A DNA stretch of 45,381 bases from DATAMF01 sp964472565 (GTDB lineage: Bacteria > Chloroflexota > Anaerolineae > Aggregatilineales > Aggregatilineaceae). The stretch lies in contig CAYYNB010000028.1 in assembly GCA_964472565.1 (NCBI GenBank), forward strand, positions 1 to 45,381. Direction: 5' to 3'. Shown here in pieces: positions 1 to 9,423 of the stretch; within the stretch, counting starts at the first letter, position 1; every line of letters starts with the position of its first letter. A model generated the notes under the pieces. That model had not been told where the DNA came from. It did no database searches and worked only from the letters and a program-made list of their open reading frames with translations. The translations under genes were made by a program, and so were the position numbers.

Positions 1-35
1 GTGAAGATGGGTTGGTTGGCTAACTGATGAGTGAT

Positions 36-52
36 CCCCCCTCCCCCCCTTT
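36..52. repeat. Homopolymeric C tract, left copy
   Basis: Six C, one T, seven C and then three T. An almost identical tract (five C, T, seven C, two T) lies at 45178-45192 near the other end of the window. In both places the tract is followed 140-200 bases later by the same short taacttcgat-type element, which suggests that both ends carry members of one dispersed intergenic repeat. Bases 1-287 hold no convincing gene. Confidence 0.55.
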
Positions 53-244
53 GAACCCCTATTTTTATTGTTTTGAGGGGAAAAGTGCTCTCCAACGGAT
101 CGAGATCCTGGCAGGAAGTGGCACTTTTTGCCATAAACTCTATTTTCGCGTCGTGAGTCAGCAGCGATATATTATGAATTGGAAAGGTGCAGCAAGGCTA
201 GAATCAGGATAGTACATATGTTCGGGAATGTATAGTATTTCGAT

Positions 245-280
245 GGTGAACTTCGATGACTAACTTCGATGGTTAATAAT
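245..280. repeat. Short tandem element with 13-bp period, left copy
   Basis: The word aacttcgatg occurs at 249-258 and again from 262, a 13-base spacing, and is followed by gatggttaataa at 268-279. The same arrangement recurs at 45328-45362, where gactaacttcgat is exact and the following unit differs by one base. The element lies just downstream of the 3' end of the acetyltransferase gene. Function is unknown; it resembles a small dispersed intergenic repeat. Confidence 0.55.
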
Positions 281-287
281 GTGAAAA

Positions 288-749
288 TTACAGGAACGTT
301 CTACGCATCTCTACAACCGGAAAATCGAAATCTCCCCGTGAAATGCTATACTGTTTGATGGGGGAAAAGCCGTATCTGGCATAAAAAGCCTGTGCATTGA
401 GCGTCGCAACGACTTTGATAGGGCCGGAGTGACCGGCGCGAGCACGCGCAACGGCGTAATCGAGCAAACTCGCCCCAACGCCTTGCCCCGCAAACTCGGG
501 ATGAACAAAAATCCCCTCTATTTCTCCGGGAACCGCATGTCCAAACCCCGCCATTGCAACTCCACATTCACATACAAACATCTCGCCGCGATCCAGCGCC
601 GGGTAGTAGCCCTCGACGGTTTTGGTGGCAAACCAACGCTGAAGAATGTCGGGGGAATAGTGCGTTGTACAGAGCGTGGTTAACGATGCCCGATGGATGG
701 CATAAATGACAGGGGCATCTTCTCTGGTTGCTGTTCGGATGATATTCAT
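288..749 (-). CDS. GNAT family N-acetyltransferase
   Basis: Predicted 153-residue single-domain acetyltransferase of the GNAT fold, which moves an acetyl group from acetyl-CoA to an amine on an unknown substrate. The acetyl-CoA pyrophosphate-binding motif A is visible as VHPEFAGQGVGASLLDYA (Q-x-x-G-x-G/A type), preceded by the strand GEIEGIF. The C-terminal part has the usual Asn-x-x-A-x-x-F-Y-x-x-x-G-F pattern (NAQAFYARYGF). The reading frame extends upstream to a TTG, but the ATG at 749 is preferred because GAGGTG lies four bases before it. The gene stands alone downstream of pncB on the same strand, with 155 bases between them. The sequence does not tell whether the substrate is a small molecule or a protein. 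Confidence 0.85.
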   Translation of the reverse strand: MNIIRTATREDAPVIYAIHRASLTTLCTTHYSPDILQRWFATKTVEGYYPALDRGEMFVCECGVAMAGFGHAVPGEIEGIFVHPEFAGQGVGASLLDYAVARARAGHSGPIKVVATLNAQAFYARYGFSPIKQYSISRGDFDFPVVEMRRTFL

Positions 750-904
750 CTCACACCTCAAGCTGCGCCAACATTTTCTTTACCTCATCTCTTATGGACA
801 AATCAATCAAAAATGGCCGGATGTTTTCCGCCGAAAAACGGCTTAAGTTGACACCAATTGGGCAGGTTTGCCCCCTACGAACCGGCTATTTTCCACGTCC
901 AGAT

Positions 905-2452
905 TTACTGGCCGCTGATGGACGCGATCAAGTCCTGCTTGACTTTCCAAAGCTGATCAGTGAGAGAAACATGATAGATATGGGGGTTGATAAGCCGCTT
1001 GACACCGGGATCAAGGCGATCCATGTCGGCCTTACGGCGGGCGCGGATGTCTTCAATCGATGGGAGATCGTAAACCAGCCGACCTTCGCGCATGATTTCC
1101 ACTAACAGCGGCTCGACTTCGGATATATCCTGGCGATCCAACACGCGATATTTGGTGTGATCGGAGGGATGGCGCAAAACAATACGATCCATTGCGCCCG
1201 GTTGGTCCGTTTCAACGCCCATGAGGTCCGCAGTGGCGATCCCACGACGGTCATAAACGCGCCACGCCAATTTATGGCCGGGATTGGGCGTTTTGTCGGC
1301 GGATTCGGAGATTTTGATAGCGGGTTTCCACTGGTTGCTATCACAGACGGCGACTAATTTGTAGACGCCGCCGAGCGCGGGTTCGCCCCACGATGTGACC
1401 AGCCGGGTACCAACACCATAGGCCAGCCGCGCGATTAACCTATCGGGATCGACGCCCCAACGCGGCGCTTCATCCTTGATCTGGGTGATGACCTGCCAGA
1501 TTACCAATTCGTCCAGGTTGTTCGACAAAACAATGGTGGTGTTAGGGAATCCGGCGTCATCCAGCATTTTCGCAGCCTGGATACTGAGATAGGCCAAGTC
1601 GCCGGAGTCCAGGCGGATGCCGACGGGTTCATGACCTTTTTGCCGCAATTCGTGGAAAACGGTGATCGCGTTGGGGATGCCGCTTTCAAGGGAATTGATG
1701 GTATCGACGAGCAGCAGGCAGTCATCGGGATAAACATCGGCGTAGGCCCGGAATGCACCTAATTCGCCCATACCCAGCGCCATGTAGATTTGAACCATGC
1801 TGTGGGCATGGGTGCCTTTGGGGGGATAGCCTAAGATGCGTGACACCCCCACATTTGATGTAAAGTCGGCCCCGCCGATCAGCGCCGCCCGCGCGCCTGC
1901 GTTGGCCCCGGTGCCCTGGCCGCGCCGCATGCCGAATTCCATCAGCAGCCGCCCGCGCCCGCTGTAGTGCATCCGGCAGGCTTTAGTGGCGATCAGCGTT
2001 TGATAGTTCAACTGGTTGAGAAGAGCGGTTTCGAGAATCTGGGCCATAATAACCGGCCCCTGCACAACGGTCAGAGGGACGTTGGGGTGAACTACCCGGC
2101 CTTCGGGGATGGCGTGGATAGTCAGGCTGTCGAAGGTGCCATTTTGACGCAGCCAACGCAAAAAGTCGTCATCAAAAATCCGATCTCCGCTGCGGTTGCG
2201 CATGGCGCGGAGATAGTCAATATCACTGTCCTCGAAACGGGCCTTGTTCATCCAGTTCAGCAGCCATTCCAGCCCGGCAGTGATGCAATAGCCCGCTTTG
2301 TGCGCGCCGTAGTCGGGATAGCTGCGGAAAAAGTGATCGAACTGTACCTCTTTTTCGTGCAGGCCCGCCCGAAAATAGAGCTGAGCCATCGATAACTGGT
2401 AAAAGTCAGTGAATAAAATGCCTTCAGCGATCCGTTGTTCCGATGGATTCAC
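905..2452 (-). CDS. pncB: Nicotinate phosphoribosyltransferase
   Basis: This cytoplasmic enzyme makes nicotinate mononucleotide from nicotinate and PRPP with ATP hydrolysis, the entry step of the Preiss-Handler NAD salvage route. The 515-residue product carries family hallmarks: FTDFYQLSMAQ near the N-terminus (nicotinate site), the GTHAHSMVQ segment with the phosphorylatable histidine region, RLDSGDLAYLS (PRPP/phosphate binding) and the downstream YGVGTRLVTS. Length fits the longer bacterial class. The frame stays open upstream to a TTG, but a GTG at 2452 has GGAG eight bases before it within an extended purine-rich SD and starts the protein just ahead of the conserved region. It is divergent from the alpha-2-macroglobulin gene. 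No NadD, NadE or nicotinamidase gene is seen nearby. Confidence 0.95.
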   Translation of the reverse strand: MNPSEQRIAEGILFTDFYQLSMAQLYFRAGLHEKEVQFDHFFRSYPDYGAHKAGYCITAGLEWLLNWMNKARFEDSDIDYLRAMRNRSGDRIFDDDFLRWLRQNGTFDSLTIHAIPEGRVVHPNVPLTVVQGPVIMAQILETALLNQLNYQTLIATKACRMHYSGRGRLLMEFGMRRGQGTGANAGARAALIGGADFTSNVGVSRILGYPPKGTHAHSMVQIYMALGMGELGAFRAYADVYPDDCLLLVDTINSLESGIPNAITVFHELRQKGHEPVGIRLDSGDLAYLSIQAAKMLDDAGFPNTTIVLSNNLDELVIWQVITQIKDEAPRWGVDPDRLIARLAYGVGTRLVTSWGEPALGGVYKLVAVCDSNQWKPAIKISESADKTPNPGHKLAWRVYDRRGIATADLMGVETDQPGAMDRIVLRHPSDHTKYRVLDRQDISEVEPLLVEIMREGRLVYDLPSIEDIRARRKADMDRLDPGVKRLINPHIYHVSLTDQLWKVKQDLIASISGQ

Positions 2453-2550
2453 CTGTTGCTCTCCTCGTTTGGGTGGGGCGGATTTCTTCAAGGATTCCGC
2501 CGAGGCAATTCATGAAGGTTTAATGGAAATTATGGCGAGTTTGGGCGCGG

Positions 2551-2580
2551 TTGTCGAAATATCTGTATTTCCCGCATAAT
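2551..2580 (+). promoter_or_regulatory. Candidate sigma-70 promoter for the alpha-2-macroglobulin gene
   Basis: TTGTCG at 2551-2556 and CATAAT at 2575-2580 are separated by 18 bases and lie about 65 bases before the GTG start at 2647. Both hexamers are close to consensus. This is an inference from pattern only, in the 194-base gap between the two divergent genes. Confidence 0.4.
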
Positions 2581-2646
2581 GGGAACTGTTCGGCGCAAGC
2601 ATACGTCCTAAGCATAGATTTCCGTTATTTTTCTGAGGAGTGAGCC

Positions 2647-5600
2647 GTGAGACGCATCACCTTAAGAAGCTGTTTACTTGGTGTGGTGGTGGCAGCACTG
2701 ATCCTGGTGAGCAGCACGTTTGCTCAGGATAGTGAAGACCAATACCCGCCGCATGTGATCGATGTGTGGCCGTATCCGGGAGAAGAAGTCCCGGCAGATC
2801 AGGCTATCACTATTACGTTTGATGAGGCCATGGACGCCGCGAGTGTCGAGGCAGCATGGCAAATTGAGCCTGCCATATCCGGTCAATTTACGTGGGCCGA
2901 TGATCAGACGCTCAATTACCTTCCCGACGGTGGATGGCAACGGGCGACCCGATATGAAATTAGTATCGGCACTGAAGCTAAAGCAACGAACGGCCAAACA
3001 CTGGAAGAAACTTACGACTTTTTCGTACAAACGATTGGCTACTTAAACGTGGCGGCGGTGGTGCCCGCGCCGGATGCGGTGGGGGTGGCGGCGAACGCGA
3101 CGATCACGGTGTCGTTCAACCGCCCGGTGGTGCCGCTGGTATCGACGGAACAGCAGGCTGATCTGCCCCGTCCGCTGACGATTTCGCCGGAAGTGGAAGG
3201 TACGGGGGAATGGCTGAATACATCGATCTATGTGTTCACGCCGCGTAACCCGCTGGCGGGTGGACAAACGTATACGGTCAGCATTCCGGCGGGGTTGACG
3301 GATGTCACCGGGTCCACACTGGATGAAACGTACTCGTGGCAGTTCAAAACGCTGCCGCCGGAAATTCTGAATGTGTCGCCCTATGACAGCCAGTCGAATG
3401 TTCTGCTGGATGCGATGATGTCCGTCCAATTCAGCCAGCCGATGGATACGGCCAGCACGGAAGGTGCTTTCAGCTTGATCTATAACGGTGAACCTGTCGC
3501 GGGCAAGTTCGAATGGCAGAATAACGGCCAAACACTGACCTTTAAGCCGGATGGCTATCTGCATATTGACGCGACTTATACGCTCATTGTGGCTCCGGGC
3601 GCGAAAAGCGCAACCGGCGATGCCAGCCTGGAACAAGGCATTAACTATGCGTTTTACACGGTGCCGTATCCGGGCATTTCGGACACTTATCCGCGTAACG
3701 GCGAAACTAACATATCGCCGGGCAGTGGGGTGACGATCTATTTTAAGTCACCCATGAACACCGAAACCTTCGAAGGTAAAGCTGAGATTCTGGAACCGGC
3801 AGGAGTTGAGTGGGAACCGGTTGTTTACGGCACCGACTCGTTCTATATGAATTTTGCCACCCAGCCCGATACAACCTACACCATTACATTCCGCAAGGGT
3901 GCAGAGGATATTTACGGTAATCCTATTGAGACGGACTATACGTTCACGTTTCGCACCGGGGTGATTGAACCCTGGGCATCGATGCCAGCCAGCGGGCAAT
4001 TCATGATCACCAATGCGTACCGGGAAAATACACGCATGGCGATGAGCGTGACTGCTAAGCCCAGCGTGAGTTTCAAGCTGTACCAGATGCCAGCCGAGTC
4101 GGTTGGGCAAACGATGCAGGGCTACTACTACGACGGCAGCAATTACCTGCAAACGGCGGTGCTGGTGCGGGATTGGACCGAAGAGTTGGATGGCGGCCCA
4201 ACCCAATATGGGATCGATGAAGTGCTGCTGGCGTCGGAAAACGGCGGACAACTGCCCACCGGGGTGTATTACCTGGAGGCGCGATTACCCGGCAACGATT
4301 ACACGCAAACGATGGCGCTGGGCGTGGTGACGGCGAACGTGACCGTCAAACGGGCGGAAAAAGAGACGCTGATCTGGGTGACGGACCTGCAGAGCGGCGC
4401 GCCGATTGTTGGCACAACGGTGACGCTATTTACAAAAGATGGGCGCGCTTTTATCAGCGGGACGACGGATGAGCAGGGTATTGCCAAGCTGCCGATGGAC
4501 GTGCAGTACAACGGGGATACCTTCATCTACGCGGTGGCGCAGAGCGCGACGGATTACGGCGTCTGGCTGTCGTGGAACGAACCGACTAACCCGGATGTGC
4601 TGACCTATCTATACACGGACCGCCCGATTTACCGTCCGGGGCAAACGGTGTATTTCCGGGGTGTTGTGCGGGATCGCAGCGATATGAGCTACGCGGTGCC
4701 GACGGCGGAAATGGTGCATGTCCAGATTGATATTAACTGGAGCGGACAGTACCTGTTCGATCAGGATGTGGCGCTGACCGAATTCGGCACATTCAGCGGC
4801 GAGCTGGTGCTGCCGGAAGATGCGCAGATTGGGCAGGGAACGATCACAGTCCGGTACAAAAACGAGTATGACGGACAGGTAAGCTTTACGGTGGCTGAGT
4901 TCCGCGTGCCGGAATATAAGCTGGAAGTGGCGGCGGATAACGAGGCGATCATTCAGGGCGAAGCGATCAAAGCGATCACGACGGCCTCGTATTATTTCGG
5001 GGGGGCGGTCAGCGGCGCGCCCATGCAATGGAATGCACGCGGCGAAGTGGCATACTTTACCTATAGCGGACCGGGGCGCTATGACTTTGAAGACGAAACG
5101 CAAGACTACTTCTCCTACTATGACCTGGGGTATGGTCAGGCGAACACGGATGCAAACGGCCAAGTTATTGTTAACCTGGAAAACACGCGTGCACCGTCTA
5201 AACGCCCGATGATGATTTCAATTGAGGGGACTGTCACCGACGAAAGCGGCCAGTATATCAGCGGGCGCACTGCGGTGATGGCACATCCGGCGAACATTTA
5301 TGTCGGGTTGAAGTCGAATCGTTACTTTGGGCGCGAAAAGACGCCGTTTGAGGTTGATCTGATCGCGGTGACGCCCGACAGCGCCGCCATCGCCGGGAAG
5401 AAGATTGACATCAGCGTGATCGAAATCCGGTGGGAGCGCATCCCGATTGAGGGACAATTCGGACAATATACCTGGGAACGCAAGGAAATTCCGGTTGAAA
5501 CAGGCACTGTCACCACCGAGGATGATGGGACTGCACACTATACCTTCACTCCGCCGCAAGCTGGAATCTACCGAATTCGCGCGTCGGCTATGGACGAACG

Positions 5601-8544
5601 CGAACGTGAAAATGGGGCTTCGTTCAGTTTTTGGGTGACGGGCGAAAATTCGGTCTGGTGGGGCGAACCCAGCGACACTATTCAGCCTATCGCGGATAAG
5701 GACAGCTACCAGCCCGGTGATACCGCTGAAATTCTAGTCCCGATTCCGTTCACGGGTACATCGTATGTGCTGGTGAGCGTCGAACGCGCGGGAATCCAGC
5801 AGTATGAAGTGCGGCAGGTGGAAGGATCATCACTGGTGTACCAACTGCCGATCACAGAGACACACGTCCCGACGGTGTATGTGTCCTTTGTGCTGGTGAA
5901 AGGCACGGATGAGGAAAACCTTAACCCGGCGTACCGCACGGGAATGATTTCGCTCACAGTAGAACCGGTAAACCAGCGGCTGCAAGTGGTGGTTACGCCA
6001 TCGACGACACGCGCCCAACCGGGTGAAACCGTTACACTGGATGTCCAGACGACGGATGCACATGGGGAACCGGTCAGCGCGGAAGTGGGCGTGACTGTTA
6101 CAGATCAGGCGATTCTGTCGCTGATGCCGCCTAACAGCGGGACACTGGAAGAAAGCTTCTACGGATACCAGTATAACTATGTGTACACCGAGGTTGCGCT
6201 GTCATCGCTGCTGGATGTGATGACGGATGAGATTCTGAGAAATCGTGACAAAGCCCAAGAAGAGTTTGCGGCTGACGGTATGGTGGTCAACCAGGCCGCG
6301 ATGCCGATGGCAGCAACGCCCACGATGGCACCTGGAGTGGCGATGGCGGATACCGGGGGCGGCCCCAGCACAACGGAAGTCACCGTGCGTGAAGATTTCC
6401 AACAGACGCCGCTGTGGGCACCCAGCATTGTCACGGATGCAAGCGGAAAGGCGACGGTTACGGTTGATCTGCCCGATAACCTGACCACATGGCATGTTGA
6501 TGCGCGCGGGTTGACCACCAATACGCTGGTTGGCGACGGCGAACAGGATGTTATGGCGACGCTGCCCCTGCTGACACGCCCAGTAGCCCCCCGCTTTATG
6601 GTGGTCGGGGACCGGGTGGCACTTGCCAGCGTGATCAACAATAACACGGACGCGCCGCAGACGGTCCAGGCAACCCTGGAAGCCAGCGGTGTCACGCTGC
6701 AAAGCGACGCCACACAGACGATTACGATTGAAGCCGGTAGCCGTGCCCGCGTTGAATGGTGGGCGGTAGTCGAGGATGTCGAATACGCTGACTTGACGTT
6801 TTATGCTATCGGAGAAAACGGGTATTCGGACGCCACCAAACCGACACTGGCTACCGGGCCGGATGGCACGATTCCAGTGTACCGCTATACGGCACCGGAT
6901 ACCGTTGGAACCGGCGGCGTTCTGCGAGAAGAAGGCGCACGGACGGAAGCGATCAGCCTGCCGCCACACCTGGATACAAGGCGGGGTGAGCTGGTGATTC
7001 ATGTTGATCCATCGCTGGCCGCCACAACGGTTGACGCACTGGATTACCTGGAGAAGTTCCCGCACGAATGTATTGAACAGACGATCAGCCGCTTCCTGCC
7101 GAACGTGATGACCTTTAAGGCGTTGAAAGACCTGGGCATTGAGGATGCTGACCTGGAAGCGAATCTGCGCGGCGTGTTGGACCAGGCGCTGAAAAAACTG
7201 GCGAATGAACAGAATCCTGATGGTGGGTGGGGCTGGTTTGGCTTCATGGAAAGCAACCCCTACATCACCGCTTATGCCGCGCTGGGATTGATCGAAGTGC
7301 GCAACGCGGGGTTTGATTTTGACCAGACCATGCTGGACCGGGCAATTAACTTTGTCCGCACGCACTTTATCCGGCCCGACATTGATACACCGACCTGGGA
7401 ATTGAACCGCCAGGCGTTCTATGTCTACATTTTTGCGCGGGGCGGATATGCGACCCAGAGCGATCTCGATGTGCTGCTGGATCAGCGGCTCGAAATGGAT
7501 TACTGGGCACTGTCGTTCCTGCTGATGGCGTATCATGAGCTTGATCCAGGTAACGCGGCAGTCGCTCAACTGACCAGTGATTTGCAAACCGGCGCGATTC
7601 TGTCAGCGACGGGCGCACACTGGGAAGAAAAAGCGATGGACTGGTGGAACTGGAGCAGCGATACCCGCACAACGGCTATTGCTCTCGCAGCACTCACCCG
7701 CGTCCAGCCGGATTACGATCTGCTGCCTAACGTGGTGCGGTGGCTGATGGTGGCGCGAAAGGGCGATCACTGGGAAACGACCCAAGAAAATGCCTGGGGT
7801 GTGATGGCGCTCACCGATTGGATGGTGTCCACTGGCGAACTGCATGGTAACTATGAGTATGCGGTGGCGCTCAATCACAATGAACTCCAGACCGGGCAGG
7901 TTACGCCGGATAATGTCCGAGAAGGACAGGTGCTGCGGGTTGAAGTGAAAGACCTGCTGCTGGATGAAGTTAACCGTCTCACACTGGTGCGCGGTGAAGG
8001 CGACGGTGTGATGTACTACACGGCTCATCTGAACGTCCGGCTGCCTGCCGCCGAGGTCAAACCGATCAGCCGAGGGCTAACGGTGCAGCGGGAATACTAT
8101 CTCGCCGATAAACCGGGGGTACCGATTGATCACGCTCAGGTTGGCGATGTAATCACGGTGCGAGTCACGATGACGCTGCCGCAGGACATCTACTACTTTG
8201 TGCTGGAAGACCCGATCCCCGCCGGAACGGAACCACTGGATACATCCCTGCTGACGACCAGCCAACTAACCGAAACACCCACGATTGATCTGGCTTATGA
8301 TCCGTACTGGTGGTGGGGCTGGTGGTTGTTTGATCATACCGAAATGCGCGATGAACAGGTGAACCTGTACGCGGATTTCCTGCCGGACGGCACCTACGTT
8401 TACACCTATCAAGTCCGGGCGAGCATTCCGGGTGAATTCCAGACGATGCCCAGTCATGGGTATGCGTTCTACTTCCCTGAAGTTTTCGGACGGAGCGCGG
8501 GATCGCTGTTTACGGTGACTCCGGCAGCAGAAACAGAAGAATAG
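2647..8544 (+). CDS. Secreted alpha-2-macroglobulin family protein with N-terminal Ig-like domains
   Basis: A 1965-residue extracellular protein of the bacterial alpha-2-macroglobulin family, which traps proteases by a covalent thioester. The GTG start has GAGGAGTG just upstream. Residues 1-26 form a signal peptide ending TFA with no lipobox, so it should be released or wall-associated rather than lipid-anchored as in E. coli. Four Big_5-type Ig-like domains follow (about 35-440), each opening with a VxPxxG(A/E) pattern. MG domains come next, including MG2 near 654 (YTDRPIYRPGQTVYF). A Met/Ala/Pro-rich stretch at about 1205-1240 sits where a bait region would be, followed by the A2M domain (about 1244-1330, LWAPSIVTDASGKATVTVDL). 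The thioester motif Cys1475-Ile-Glu-Gln1478 is intact, in an alpha-toroid domain to about 1735. The C-terminus has a Trp-rich patch near 1883. The usual partner pbpC is absent here. Family assignment is firm; the protease-trap role is inferred. Confidence 0.93.
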   Translation: MRRITLRSCLLGVVVAALILVSSTFAQDSEDQYPPHVIDVWPYPGEEVPADQAITITFDEAMDAASVEAAWQIEPAISGQFTWADDQTLNYLPDGGWQRATRYEISIGTEAKATNGQTLEETYDFFVQTIGYLNVAAVVPAPDAVGVAANATITVSFNRPVVPLVSTEQQADLPRPLTISPEVEGTGEWLNTSIYVFTPRNPLAGGQTYTVSIPAGLTDVTGSTLDETYSWQFKTLPPEILNVSPYDSQSNVLLDAMMSVQFSQPMDTASTEGAFSLIYNGEPVAGKFEWQNNGQTLTFKPDGYLHIDATYTLIVAPGAKSATGDASLEQGINYAFYTVPYPGISDTYPRNGETNISPGSGVTIYFKSPMNTETFEGKAEILEPAGVEWEPVVYGTDSFYMNFATQPDTTYTITFRKGAEDIYGNPIETDYTFTFRTGVIEPWASMPASGQFMITNAYRENTRMAMSVTAKPSVSFKLYQMPAESVGQTMQGYYYDGSNYLQTAVLVRDWTEELDGGPTQYGIDEVLLASENGGQLPTGVYYLEARLPGNDYTQTMALGVVTANVTVKRAEKETLIWVTDLQSGAPIVGTTVTLFTKDGRAFISGTTDEQGIAKLPMDVQYNGDTFIYAVAQSATDYGVWLSWNEPTNPDVLTYLYTDRPIYRPGQTVYFRGVVRDRSDMSYAVPTAEMVHVQIDINWSGQYLFDQDVALTEFGTFSGELVLPEDAQIGQGTITVRYKNEYDGQVSFTVAEFRVPEYKLEVAADNEAIIQGEAIKAITTASYYFGGAVSGAPMQWNARGEVAYFTYSGPGRYDFEDETQDYFSYYDLGYGQANTDANGQVIVNLENTRAPSKRPMMISIEGTVTDESGQYISGRTAVMAHPANIYVGLKSNRYFGREKTPFEVDLIAVTPDSAAIAGKKIDISVIEIRWERIPIEGQFGQYTWERKEIPVETGTVTTEDDGTAHYTFTPPQAGIYRIRASAMDERERENGASFSFWVTGENSVWWGEPSDTIQPIADKDSYQPGDTAEILVPIPFTGTSYVLVSVERAGIQQYEVRQVEGSSLVYQLPITETHVPTVYVSFVLVKGTDEENLNPAYRTGMISLTVEPVNQRLQVVVTPSTTRAQPGETVTLDVQTTDAHGEPVSAEVGVTVTDQAILSLMPPNSGTLEESFYGYQYNYVYTEVALSSLLDVMTDEILRNRDKAQEEFAADGMVVNQAAMPMAATPTMAPGVAMADTGGGPSTTEVTVREDFQQTPLWAPSIVTDASGKATVTVDLPDNLTTWHVDARGLTTNTLVGDGEQDVMATLPLLTRPVAPRFMVVGDRVALASVINNNTDAPQTVQATLEASGVTLQSDATQTITIEAGSRARVEWWAVVEDVEYADLTFYAIGENGYSDATKPTLATGPDGTIPVYRYTAPDTVGTGGVLREEGARTEAISLPPHLDTRRGELVIHVDPSLAATTVDALDYLEKFPHECIEQTISRFLPNVMTFKALKDLGIEDADLEANLRGVLDQALKKLANEQNPDGGWGWFGFMESNPYITAYAALGLIEVRNAGFDFDQTMLDRAINFVRTHFIRPDIDTPTWELNRQAFYVYIFARGGYATQSDLDVLLDQRLEMDYWALSFLLMAYHELDPGNAAVAQLTSDLQTGAILSATGAHWEEKAMDWWNWSSDTRTTAIALAALTRVQPDYDLLPNVVRWLMVARKGDHWETTQENAWGVMALTDWMVSTGELHGNYEYAVALNHNELQTGQVTPDNVREGQVLRVEVKDLLLDEVNRLTLVRGEGDGVMYYTAHLNVRLPAAEVKPISRGLTVQREYYLADKPGVPIDHAQVGDVITVRVTMTLPQDIYYFVLEDPIPAGTEPLDTSLLTTSQLTETPTIDLAYDPYWWWGWWLFDHTEMRDEQVNLYADFLPDGTYVYTYQVRASIPGEFQTMPSHGYAFYFPEVFGRSAGSLFTVTPAAETEE

Positions 8545-8557
8545 TCAGGGGGAAAAG

Positions 8558-8576
8558 CGGGGCAGGTGATGCCCCG
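8558..8576 (-). terminator. Hairpin downstream of trmD, possible terminator
   Basis: CGGGGC (8558-8563) pairs with GCCCCG (8571-8576) around a seven-base loop. Read on the minus strand it follows the trmD stop codon at 8600-8602 and is followed by CTTTTCC, a weak U-rich run. It could end trmD transcription. The longer hairpin next to it serves the opposite strand. Confidence 0.45.
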
Positions 8577-8584
8577 ACAATTCG

Positions 8585-8622
8585 ATAACCGGATTCGGTT
8601 CAGAATCCGGTTATTTGTTTTT
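8585..8622 (+). terminator. Rho-independent terminator of the alpha-2-macroglobulin gene
   Basis: A perfect 12-bp stem (8585-8596 with 8603-8614, loop ggttca) is followed on the plus strand by TTGTTTTT. It ends transcription of the gene that stops at 8544. Its right arm is also the last codons of the convergent trmD gene (Ile-Thr-Gly-Phe), so coding and terminator functions share these bases. It has no U-run on the minus strand. Confidence 0.8.
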
Positions 8623-9343
8623 CAGCGAGTTCGAGCAAAAACCAGCGTTCTTCTTCGGTGAGATCGATGTGCAGCAGCATATCGGGGCGGCGCAACCATG
8701 TGCGGCGAATGGCTTCTTTGCGCCGCCACTTGGCTACCACTTCGTGATGGCCGCTGATCAAAACTTCCGGCACGGTTAAGCCGCGAAATTCGGGCGGGCG
8801 GGTGTAATGAGGATATTCAAGCAGTCCGGTGGCGTGTGAGTCTTCCTCCGCGCCCCACATGGCCCCTAACACGCCGGGGATCAGGCGGGAGATAGCATCG
8901 ACAATGATCATGGCGGGGATTTCGCCTCCGGTGAGCACAAAATCACCGATGCTGATTTCGTCGGTAGCGACGATCTGGCGCACCCGCTCATCAAACCCTT
9001 CGTAACGGCCACAGACCAGGATCAGGCGGGGATGCTGGGCGAGTTCCTGGGCAACTTGCTGGGTAAAAACGCGGCCCTGGGGAGTGAGCAATATCACCGG
9101 GGTTTGGGTGTCTGCGCCGCGCACCTCTTCGACAGCGGATACTAACGGCCCCGGCATCATCACCATACCGCCGCCCCCACCATAGGGGGTGTCGTCCACC
9201 GTGTGGTGCTTGTCGGTGGTGTAATCACGGATATTGTGAAAGCGGATGGTCAGGAGATTCTTCTCCTGGGCGCGCTTGAGAATACTTTCGGTGAGCGGCC
9301 CCTCAAACATGGTCGGGAACAGGGTAAGAATGTCAAACTGCAT
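8600..9343 (-). CDS. trmD: tRNA (guanine-N1)-methyltransferase
   Basis: TrmD uses S-adenosylmethionine to methylate N1 of guanosine 37, next to the anticodon, in tRNAs reading CUN, CCN and CGG, which prevents +1 frameshifting. The 247-residue product has the typical length. Hallmarks visible are the N-terminal FDILTLFPTMF, the glycine run TPYGGGGGMVM, the SPOUT trefoil-knot SAM site LVCGRYEGFDERV and IGDFVLTGGEIPAM, and the C-terminal helical part with WRRKEAIRRTW. It usually sits with rpsP, rimM and rplS, but here it stands alone between alpha-2-macroglobulin (convergent) and hutI (divergent, 80 bases between the starts). The last codons form half of a terminator for the opposite strand. Confidence 0.97.
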   Translation of the reverse strand: MQFDILTLFPTMFEGPLTESILKRAQEKNLLTIRFHNIRDYTTDKHHTVDDTPYGGGGGMVMMPGPLVSAVEEVRGADTQTPVILLTPQGRVFTQQVAQELAQHPRLILVCGRYEGFDERVRQIVATDEISIGDFVLTGGEIPAMIIVDAISRLIPGVLGAMWGAEEDSHATGLLEYPHYTRPPEFRGLTVPEVLISGHHEVVAKWRRKEAIRRTWLRRPDMLLHIDLTEEERWFLLELAEKQITGF

Positions 9344-9423
9344 AGTAGCCTCTAGGGATGTTTCGGTATACAGTTAGGAAATACTATCTCTGCTTTTTTA
9401 TTAGAGCTAAATTTAGAGAGCTT

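Noticed and set aside
27..212. Possible 61-residue gene at the left end
   Set aside because: It begins with a C-tract-encoded Pro run, has no good SD site and lies in repeat-like intergenic sequence.
860..873. Short hairpin gggca/tgccc after pncB as terminator
   Set aside because: Five-base stem with no U-run on either strand; too weak to call.
6202..7587. Long minus-strand reading frame inside the alpha-2-macroglobulin gene
   Set aside because: It is the mirror of a strongly coding plus-strand gene; its product is rich in Arg, His and Gln without any domain.
9358..9423. Upstream ATG extension of hutI
   Set aside because: The added residues are unlike the family, and the ATG at 9424 fits the conserved start.
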